Assembly: GCA_012735355.1 (NCBI GenBank)
Contig: JAAYHP010000207.1
Coordinates: 1 to 5,428 of the forward strand
Direction of reading: 5' to 3'
DNA length: 5,428 nt
DNA from: Lysinibacillus sp.
GTDB taxonomy: Bacteria > Bacillota > Bacilli > Bacillales_A > Planococcaceae
A program made the translations under genes and the position numbers. The notes under the pieces are model-generated. The model was given only the letters and a program-made list of their open reading frames with translations. It made no database searches and was not told the origin of the DNA. Below, piece by piece: positions 1 to 5,059 of this stretch; position 1 is the first letter of the stretch; each line of letters opens with the position of its first letter.

Positions 1-642
1 AGCCCCCATAGTGCTTGTGCTGTTTTAAAAGAAAATAAAGGTGTTTGCCAAGGTTACGCTCTTCTTGCATTAAAAATGTTAAGGGAGCTAGGGATAGATA
101 CTTTATATGTTGTTGGAGAGGTGCATACAGGCCCTCATGCTTGGAATTTAGTCAAGGTAGATGGTGAATGGTATCACTTGGATACGACGTGGAATGATCC
201 GGTGCCGGATCGGGGAAATGTTGTTCGCTATCAATATTTTCTTATGGACGATGCTACGATGAAGCTAGATCACCATTGGAACCAAAGGGATTATCCAAAA
301 GCGACAAGTAAAAAATATACCTTTATGGCTCAAATTGAACATGCTTATGAAAAGGAAGGCTATATTTATTATAGCAACATTCAAGATGATCACCGTTTAT
401 ACCGAATAAATCTATCAACTGGCGAAAATATGCGACTAACGAAAAGTAGAGCCCAATATATTGTTGGGTACGGAGATTGGATTTATTTTAGCAATTATTC
501 AAATGGGGCTTATCTTGCAAGAATTCGTACAGATGGTACAGAGGAATCTATTGTTTATCGTGAAAAAGTGAGTAATTTGTTCATCGAGGATGGTTACTTA
601 ATTTTTTCAACAGATGATGGGTTGAAAAAAATGGAGATTTAA
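1..642 (+). CDS. Transglutaminase-like domain protein with C-terminal DUF5050-like repeats (5' end missing)
   Basis: The frame is open from the first base, so the start lies outside the window and 213 residues are visible. The papain-like transglutaminase core is complete at its active site: Cys16 in GVCQGYA, His46 in GPHAWNLV and Asp61 in YHLDTTWNDP (numbered from the first codon of the window). An in-frame ATG at 76 follows the catalytic Cys and cannot be the true start. From about residue 116 there are repeats of the form YIYYSN...LYRI, then WIYFSN...LARI, then YLIFS, resembling the DUF5050 beta-repeat domain. Bacterial proteins with this architecture are usually exported and are often proposed to act at the cell wall. 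The signal peptide and any N-terminal region would be upstream of the window. Whether it crosslinks, hydrolyses or cleaves peptides is unknown. The stop abuts the terminator at 641-673. Confidence 0.85.
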   Translation, partial: SPHSACAVLKENKGVCQGYALLALKMLRELGIDTLYVVGEVHTGPHAWNLVKVDGEWYHLDTTWNDPVPDRGNVVRYQYFLMDDATMKLDHHWNQRDYPKATSKKYTFMAQIEHAYEKEGYIYYSNIQDDHRLYRINLSTGENMRLTKSRAQYIVGYGDWIYFSNYSNGAYLARIRTDGTEESIVYREKVSNLFIEDGYLIFSTDDGLKKMEI

Positions 643-673
643 AAAGGGGGCTATTCATAGCCCCTAAATTTTT
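641..673. terminator. Bidirectional rho-independent terminator between convergent genes
   Basis: A perfect GC-rich hairpin, GGGGCTA-TTCA-TAGCCCC, occupies 647-664. On the minus strand the stem is followed directly by C and five Ts (645-641), a strong terminator for the kinase gene that stops at 693-695. On the plus strand it is followed by TAAATTTTT, a usable U-tract for the transglutaminase gene that stops at 640-642. The A-tract upstream of the stem overlaps that stop codon. Confidence 0.85.
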
Positions 674-692
674 AGATCGAAATTGAAAACCA

Positions 693-1637
693 TTAATATT
701 TTAATGAAAAGATAGCTCGGTTGGCAATATACTCTATCGGATTTTGCTCACATAAAATAAATGAAATATTAGGATAAACTTCATTTATATAATCCTTATA
801 TAAATTTAAAATAACCGTATTATTTTTTAATATGCCACCGTTTAAATAAACTACGAAATCATCATCAATAAAGTTTAATTTTTTAAGTACAGCATCGGTC
901 AAAACGAATAGCTCTCTTGCAGCTTCACAGGCAATTTGAATGGCAGATTCATCACCGAGGGAAAGAGCTTTTGTCAATACTGTAGCTATACTTGCCATTT
1001 GAGCGTTTGTATATTCAGACCGGTAGAGCCAATCGTTTAACTGTTCAACATCTTGAATCTCTAGCTTATCGAACACTAATTCCTTTAAAACAGTATACTT
1101 ATCATTTCGTCCGTCTTCGAAGCGAAAAATGGTATTAATAATTTGTTTACCGATCCAATAGCCACTACCCTCATCCCCAACGCGATGTCCCCATCCACCA
1201 GAGCGGATAATATTGCCTTTGCCATCGGTAGCGTAGGCTATAGCTCCCGTTCCAGCTATGACGAGTGCACCAGCACGATCCTCTGTTAGACCTATTAACG
1301 TTGCATGTACGTCAATTTCTACAATGCATCGATGAATATGGAAAGGAGAATTTTTACAACTTTTCTCGACAATTCGTTGAACAATACCAAGCCCCGTTTT
1401 TGTATCGATGCCGGCGATGGCAAAGCTAGCAACGTCAATTTCACAAATGTTTGTTGCCGCATAAGCTTTTTTCAATAAATCTGTTAAAACCATTTCTACT
1501 TTTTCTTCGCCGATTGCTTGATAGTTCGTGCTAGTTGAAGTTGATTGAAAGTATTCTTTTCCATTCGTATCCCTTAATGATAAAGTCGTTTTCGTCGCAC
1601 CACCATCAATAGCTAAAATGTATTGATTCATTTTCAT
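693..1637 (-). CDS. BadF/BadG/BcrA/BcrD-family sugar kinase, N-acetylglucosamine kinase-like
   Basis: This is a 314-residue ASKHA-fold ATPase, close to the usual length of about 300-330 for bacterial NagK-like kinases. The phosphate-1 loop is AIDGGATKT (residues 9-17). Asp109 in EIDVHA aligns with the proposed catalytic Asp of human NAGK. Phosphate-2 is IAGTGAIA (127-134), where the family usually has GTGS. The hallmark GGWGHRVGDEGSGYWIG covers 147-163, and the adenosine-type motif YLNGGILKN covers 264-272. Family members phosphorylate GlcNAc, glucosamine or MurNAc with ATP in the cytoplasm; the actual sugar is unknown here. The ATG at 1637 overlaps the lyase stop as ATGA and has GGAG six bases upstream. 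The ATG at 1649 lies inside that Shine-Dalgarno site and has none of its own. The ATG at 1631 is a possible alternative. It is the last gene of the operon and is probably translationally coupled to the lyase. Confidence 0.85.
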   Translation of the reverse strand: MKMNQYILAIDGGATKTTLSLRDTNGKEYFQSTSTSTNYQAIGEEKVEMVLTDLLKKAYAATNICEIDVASFAIAGIDTKTGLGIVQRIVEKSCKNSPFHIHRCIVEIDVHATLIGLTEDRAGALVIAGTGAIAYATDGKGNIIRSGGWGHRVGDEGSGYWIGKQIINTIFRFEDGRNDKYTVLKELVFDKLEIQDVEQLNDWLYRSEYTNAQMASIATVLTKALSLGDESAIQIACEAARELFVLTDAVLKKLNFIDDDFVVYLNGGILKNNTVILNLYKDYINEVYPNISFILCEQNPIEYIANRAIFSLKY

Positions 1638-3151
1638 TGCCTTCTCCATTCGTCTAAATATTGTAGTAAGCGCTGCTCGCTTTGCAATATAGCATGCTTT
1701 TTATCTATAACCCATTCAAGGAGTGATGGTGTTTGCCTTTTTGCTTTTAGCAATGACTTTCTCATCGTTAAAGGTGCAGGACCTCCTGGTAAGGTACGAA
1801 TGTTGACGAAGTATGTTGGTTTTAAACATTGATAGAATTCATCTTTTGATATGGATAATGGTTTTCCTGTTGCCTCTTTACATTTCTCGTTTGCTAGTTC
1901 CCAAGTTAAATATTTAATAGAATCTTTATTGTTTTTCATGAGCGTACGTACACAATTGGATACAATTCGATGGGATTGTCTAAAGGAGATGTTTTCAGTT
2001 TGAACAAGGGTGTCGGCAAGTTGTGTAACGTTCGCAAAGCTGTTTTCAGCTCGTTGTAAGAGCTTTTCTTTATTGACGTCCATTGTGATTACTAAGCTAC
2101 CAAATAATTTATAGATTCCTCTCAATTTTTCCATTGCTCTCCACATGTAAGGCTGCATATCGTCTTCTGTATCGACAATGTCTCCGAAAGGTGTGTTATG
2201 AACCATTTGCAACACAGTCGATGCGTCGCCAACAACAGAAGAGAGTAGAGAACGGGTATGCTCGATGGATACCGGGTTTCTCTTTTGAGGCATGATGGAG
2301 CTTACTTGAACATAAGGACTTGCCAGACTAATGGCATTAAATTCTTGCGTTGCCAATTGTAAAAAGTCTTGGGCAGTGCGTCCAAGATTGAGTGCCGCAA
2401 GTTGTACAACACTTGCCGTCTCGGCGATATAATCGGCTCCTGCCACTGCATCCCAAGCATTTTCAATGATGCCATCAAAGGCAAGCAGTTCTTGCATGCG
2501 TTCCCTTTTTATATTAAATCCTGTCGTTGTTAACGCGGCAGCGCCCATGCTGCTTCTGTTAACAGTGGAATAGGCTTGTTGCATTCTGTAAAAGTCCCGT
2601 GTAAGTTGATCAATTACAGCTTTCAAGTAATGGGCAAAAGTTGTTGGCTGAGCTTGCTGTGTATGGGTATAGCCAATCATAATTGTCTCGACATGCTCTA
2701 ATGCAAAAGCAATGAGAGAAGCTCTTAAAGTTAACAATTCTTCCATTAAGGCGAGCAACTTTTCGCGAATCGTCATGCGATAAATGGCAATACCCATATC
2801 ATTTCGACTTCTTCCAATATGAAGATTTCCTGCGATATCCCCAGCGATTTCCATTAGTTTATTTTCAATCCGGAAAAACAAATCCTCAAATTGGGGCTTG
2901 TAATCTTGCTTTTCGTAGTATTCTAAATCGAGTTGACTGATAGCATAGCCAATTTTTTTAGCATCCTCTTTCGATACAAGCTGTTGTTCTTCAAGCATTT
3001 TTAAATGGGCAATATGTATCTGCACCATCGATTTTAAAAAATGCTTTTTTGCTTCATCGTATGCAGGCTGCAATACGATTTTTCGATAGCTTTTTGACGG
3101 AAAGTGAGTACCTTCAGATTGATTAATTCGACTTTTATATTCTTGGAACAT
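1634..3151 (-). CDS. Argininosuccinate lyase-like protein (fumarase/aspartase superfamily), probably not a true ArgH
   Basis: This 505-residue protein carries the three conserved regions of the superfamily in order. They are HIGRSRNDMG (111-120; ArgH has HTGRSRNDQ), GYTHTQQAQPTTFAH (160-174) with the expected catalytic-acid His163, and SSIMPQKRNP (284-293) with the expected catalytic Ser284 plus Lys290 and Asn292. Such enzymes are cytoplasmic homotetramers that release fumarate by beta-elimination of C-N or C-O bonds. It is longer than usual ArgH (about 460), mainly by a C-terminal extension. The segment 321-333 aligns with the ArgH signature YNxDLQEDKE but reads DIVDTEDDM, so the Tyr, Gln and Lys that bind argininosuccinate are replaced. 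The substrate is therefore probably different (inference). Position 3154 holds an alternative GTG start, better spaced (8 nt) from AGGGGG at 3168-3163; the ATG at 3151 is 11 nt away. The gap to the transporter stop is about 50 bp, and the 3' end overlaps the kinase start. Confidence 0.8.
   Translation of the reverse strand: MFQEYKSRINQSEGTHFPSKSYRKIVLQPAYDEAKKHFLKSMVQIHIAHLKMLEEQQLVSKEDAKKIGYAISQLDLEYYEKQDYKPQFEDLFFRIENKLMEIAGDIAGNLHIGRSRNDMGIAIYRMTIREKLLALMEELLTLRASLIAFALEHVETIMIGYTHTQQAQPTTFAHYLKAVIDQLTRDFYRMQQAYSTVNRSSMGAAALTTTGFNIKRERMQELLAFDGIIENAWDAVAGADYIAETASVVQLAALNLGRTAQDFLQLATQEFNAISLASPYVQVSSIMPQKRNPVSIEHTRSLLSSVVGDASTVLQMVHNTPFGDIVDTEDDMQPYMWRAMEKLRGIYKLFGSLVITMDVNKEKLLQRAENSFANVTQLADTLVQTENISFRQSHRIVSNCVRTLMKNNKDSIKYLTWELANEKCKEATGKPLSISKDEFYQCLKPTYFVNIRTLPGGPAPLTMRKSLLKAKRQTPSLLEWVIDKKHAILQSEQRLLQYLDEWRRQ
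1640..1647 (-). promoter_or_regulatory. Ribosome binding site of the kinase gene
   Basis: The minus strand reads GGAGAAGG within the last codons of the lyase gene. GGAG is six bases from the ATG at 1637, and AAGG is eight bases from the ATG at 1631. The site includes the G of the ATG at 1649, so it argues against that longer start. Confidence 0.65.
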
Positions 3152-3162
3152 CACAGAAATCG

Positions 3163-3168
3163 CCCCCT
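3163..3168 (-). promoter_or_regulatory. Ribosome binding site of the lyase gene
   Basis: The minus strand reads AGGGGG. It is 8 nt before a GTG at 3154 and 11 nt before the adjoining in-frame ATG at 3151, so the two starts differ by only one codon. Confidence 0.5.
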
Positions 3169-3177
3169 AGTCAATTA

Positions 3178-3204
3178 ATTATGACTTTTAATAAAAGTAA
3201 TCAA
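3178..3204 (-). promoter_or_regulatory. AT-rich inverted repeat with a weak possible internal promoter between transporter and lyase
   Basis: ACTTTTA-A-TAAAAGT (3184-3198) is a perfect 7-bp inverted repeat with a one-base centre in the spacer between the two operon genes. It has no following T-tract on the minus strand, so it is not a standard terminator. On the minus strand TTGATT (3204-3199) and CATAAT (3183-3178) flank it like -35 and -10 boxes, but the 15-bp spacing is short. It may be a processing hairpin, an operator or chance in AT-rich DNA. Confidence 0.2.
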
Positions 3205-4112
3205 CTTTTTCCTTTCTGCACTTTTAATGATTGTCTTTGGGAGAGGGCGGTCGGTAATACCATCCCCATTAAAATCAGCACAACGCCAACGACTTGTAGA
3301 AAGGTAATTTGCTCACCTAATACAACAACAGAAGCCAATATAGCTACTGGCAATTCCATAGCACTTAAGATGGAAGCTAGACCACCACCAACCTTTGGCA
3401 CAGCGATGGCAAGTAGCAAAATCGGTAATATAATCCCAAAGATACCAAGTGCTAAACCGAATTTCCATAAACCTTCTCTTATTAATATACCGTTCCAAAG
3501 TATTTCTGGTGACAAAAAGATGCTAATTATGAAAAGAGCAAAAAACGATGTGAAAAGTGTTCGCCCGATTGTCGTGACTCCTTCCACTTGTTTAGAGTTA
3601 ATTAGTAGAAAAATAGCGAAGCTAATCGCTGAAAAAAAGCCGAAAGCCCAACCTTGCCATGGAATGTTAGATAAATTCACTTCAAAAATTCCAGCAGCAA
3701 GTAATGTTCCTACAAATAGAATAATTAATGAAAGGGTTTCTAAGCGGCTTGGCCACCTTTTATGTAGAATACAGTCGATAAACATCCCAATCCATGTAAA
3801 CTGGAAGAGCAAGACAACGGCAAGGGAAGCAGGTAAATAATCTAGAGACTTCCCGTAAACGGTTCCAGTCGTTCCTGTTAATAAGCCAGCAAAGATAAGA
3901 GTGATAAATCCCTCCTTACTAATCCGAGGCAAGCTTCTTTGGGTAGCAATAAACAATATAAGAGCAAGGAAAAAACCTACAATATATTGGCTAGTGACAG
4001 CTTCTGCAGAAGTAAATCCGTCGTTCATAGCTACTTTAATGATTGTTGAAAGAATCCCGTAACTGCTAGCCCCGATTATAATTAATAATGAATATATTAA
4101 ATGTGATTTCAT
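3201..4112 (-). CDS. EamA/DMT-superfamily membrane transporter
   Basis: This 303-residue, very hydrophobic protein has about ten predicted membrane helices, the standard size and topology of the drug/metabolite transporter superfamily. It shows the two-fold EamA repeat: roughly residues 5-142 and 150-290. The second half ends with the typical LPVAILASVVVLGEQITFLQVVGVVLILMG-like pattern, in which a Glu-containing turn (LGEQ) precedes the last helix. Residues IGASSYGILSTIIKVA in helix 1 also fit the family. The C-terminal tail is short and basic (KVQKGKS), as expected for a cytoplasmic end. Substrates of EamA proteins range over amino acids, sugars and other metabolites, in either direction, and cannot be read from sequence. 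The start at 4112 has AAGTAGGT at a good distance, and it is the first gene of the operon, so it probably carries the substrate or a product of the downstream lyase and kinase (inference). Confidence 0.85.
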   Translation of the reverse strand: MKSHLIYSLLIIIGASSYGILSTIIKVAMNDGFTSAEAVTSQYIVGFFLALILFIATQRSLPRISKEGFITLIFAGLLTGTTGTVYGKSLDYLPASLAVVLLFQFTWIGMFIDCILHKRWPSRLETLSLIILFVGTLLAAGIFEVNLSNIPWQGWAFGFFSAISFAIFLLINSKQVEGVTTIGRTLFTSFFALFIISIFLSPEILWNGILIREGLWKFGLALGIFGIILPILLLAIAVPKVGGGLASILSAMELPVAILASVVVLGEQITFLQVVGVVLILMGMVLPTALSQRQSLKVQKGKS

Positions 4113-4121
4113 GATGTCTTA

Positions 4122-4129
4122 ACCTACTT
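4122..4129 (-). promoter_or_regulatory. Ribosome binding site of the EamA transporter gene
   Basis: The minus strand reads AAGTAGGT, one mismatch from the ideal AAGGAGGT, nine bases before the ATG at 4112. It supports that start over internal Met codons, which would remove the first membrane helix. Confidence 0.65.
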
Positions 4130-4147
4130 TAGTTTTTGTTTAGATAA

Positions 4148-4176
4148 AGTATAGCAAATATTTGGTGTAATGGAAT
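4148..4176 (-). promoter_or_regulatory. Probable sigma-A promoter of the transporter-lyase-kinase operon
   Basis: The minus strand reads TGCTATACT (4156-4148): a -10 box TATACT (5 of 6 matches to consensus) with the extended TGn element. Seventeen bases upstream, ATTCCA (4176-4171) is a weak -35. The extended -10 may compensate. Transcription would begin near 4141 and give a leader of about 29 nt that contains the Shine-Dalgarno site at 4129-4122. Confidence 0.55.
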
Positions 4177-4182
4177 ATTTGG
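4155..4182. repeat. 9-bp direct repeat and palindrome over the operon promoter (possible operator)
   Basis: AATATTTGG occurs at 4157-4165 and again at 4174-4182, exactly 17 bp apart. On the minus strand one copy touches the weak -35 box and the other lies in the -35/-10 spacer. The first copy is also part of a perfect palindrome, CAAATATTTG (4155-4164). This arrangement is typical of a repressor or activator site, but the DNA is AT-rich and no regulator gene is in the window. Confidence 0.35.
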
Positions 4183-4237
4183 ACCTGCGAATTAGGAGAA
4201 ATAGTCGAGTTATGTAGAATTTTGTATTTAATTGTTG

Positions 4238-4259
4238 CAATATTTCAAATATAATATTG
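4238..4259. promoter_or_regulatory. Nested AT-rich inverted repeats with a possible -10 box upstream of the CBS gene
   Basis: CAATATT (4238-4244) and AATATTG (4253-4259) form a perfect 7-bp inverted repeat. A second palindrome, ATATTT-C-AAATAT (4240-4252), overlaps it. A perfect TATAAT sits at 4250-4255 on the plus strand, but no acceptable -35 lies 16-18 bp upstream (TTTAAT at 17 bp). If real, transcription would begin near 4262. Confidence 0.3.
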
Positions 4260-4271
4260 ATAAGTATTAAT

Positions 4272-5015
4272 ATGGAATTGTTTAACAATAAGAAAGCAGT
4301 GGTGAAATTCAAATTGAAAAATTCTGATCGTTTTTTATTGGCCTTTAATCGAATCACTCAAACGCTAAGAAGGATTGTAAAAGCGAAAGAATATATGCCT
4401 TTTTATCGTTTAGTTGATCTAGCTAAAAAGAAAAGCCCTTTAGTAAAAAAATATGAAGATGAATTACGCTCTTTTGCGGATTTGAGAAATGCTATCGTAC
4501 ATCACCGAACATCCCAAGAATTCGTGATAGCAGAACCTCATACAAAGATTGTTGAACGAATCGAATATATCGATGAACTACTAGCTCGTCCTAGATTAGT
4601 GGGGCAAGTGTTTAGAAAAAAAGTCGTTAGTTTCCAAACGACAGATTCTTTAAAAAACGTATTAAATATTATTCAAGAACGTAAGTACACTCAATTTCCA
4701 ATATACGATGGAAGAGATTTCAGAGGTCTTATAACAACAACGGGTATTACAAACTGGTTAGCTGAAGCGACGAATACCCAAATGCCTTTATATGAAATGC
4801 CCAAATTAGATGATATTTTAAGTTATGAAAAAAATCGAGGGAATTATAAATTTATAAGTCGATATATGACGATTTATCATGCGAAGGAGCTTTTTAAACA
4901 AGGTGTTGAAAGGGGAAAGCGTTACGAAGCATTGCTTATTACTGAAAATGGAAGACCTCATCAACGATTAATAGGAATTATTACTCCCCTTGATTTGATG
5001 AAAGTGCAAGAATAA
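4272..5015 (+). CDS. CBS-pair protein with N-terminal HEPN-like RNxxxH domain
   Basis: The protein has 247 residues from the ATG at 4272, no signal peptide and no membrane helix, so it should be cytosolic. Residues about 18-108 are a charged, helical region with FADLRNAIVHH: Arg72-Asn73-xxx-His77 fits the HEPN RX4-6H motif of RNases and RNA-binding proteins. CBS1 spans about 109-166 and ends GLITTTG, where the ribose-binding GhxTxxD pattern has lost its final Asp (Gly158). CBS2 spans about 188-246 and ends GIITPLD, with the pattern intact (Thr238, Asp241). CBS pairs usually bind adenine nucleotides or cyclic dinucleotides. The start is uncertain: neither TTG 4257 nor ATG 4272 has a clear Shine-Dalgarno site. 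GTG 4299 or 4302, after AAGAAAG, would give a protein beginning just before DRFLLAFNRI and would fit a transcript from the TATAAT at 4250. It is divergent from the transporter operon. No function is established. Confidence 0.8.
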   Translation: MELFNNKKAVVKFKLKNSDRFLLAFNRITQTLRRIVKAKEYMPFYRLVDLAKKKSPLVKKYEDELRSFADLRNAIVHHRTSQEFVIAEPHTKIVERIEYIDELLARPRLVGQVFRKKVVSFQTTDSLKNVLNIIQERKYTQFPIYDGRDFRGLITTTGITNWLAEATNTQMPLYEMPKLDDILSYEKNRGNYKFISRYMTIYHAKELFKQGVERGKRYEALLITENGRPHQRLIGIITPLDLMKVQE

Positions 5016-5026
5016 TACATACATAA

Positions 5027-5059
5027 AAGGTTTGCCCAATTATTTTTGAGGCAAACCTT
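5027..5059. terminator. Hairpin terminator between convergent genes, overlapping the end of the DUF421 gene
   Basis: AAGGTTTGCC (5027-5036) pairs perfectly with GGCAAACCTT (5050-5059) around a 13-nt loop. On the minus strand the stem ends in CCTTTTAT, a short U-tract fitting termination of the DUF421 gene, whose last codons form one arm and whose stop lies in the loop. On the plus strand it follows the CBS gene stop by 11 bp but the downstream GCTTGTTATTG is a poor U-tract. Confidence 0.6.

Noticed and set aside
1623..1832. 69-codon plus-strand open frame opposite the lyase/kinase junction
   Set aside because: It is the complement of conserved lyase coding sequence, and its Cys/Ser-rich translation resembles nothing.
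2302..2484. 60-codon minus-strand open frame inside the lyase gene
   Set aside because: It is an out-of-frame shadow covering the conserved lyase core, without its own ribosome binding site.
3313..3498. 61-codon minus-strand open frame inside the transporter gene
   Set aside because: It is an out-of-frame shadow of the membrane protein, rich in Cys and Trp, with no supporting signal.
3181..3840. 219-codon open frame on the plus strand opposite the transporter gene
   Set aside because: It is antisense to a well-supported ten-helix EamA protein, its translation has no recognisable domain and is rich in Ser, Thr, Lys and Ile, and it has no Shine-Dalgarno site.
4124..4357. 77-codon open frame on the minus strand just upstream of the transporter gene
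   Set aside because: It runs antisense to the start of the CBS gene and through the operon promoter. The translation is low-complexity Leu/Ile/Asn/Lys typical of AT-rich DNA read by chance.
4272..5015. Idea that the HEPN-like protein is half of a HEPN/MNT toxin-antitoxin pair
   Set aside because: No MNT nucleotidyltransferase gene adjoins it, both neighbours are on the opposite strand, and the CBS pair points to a sensor protein.
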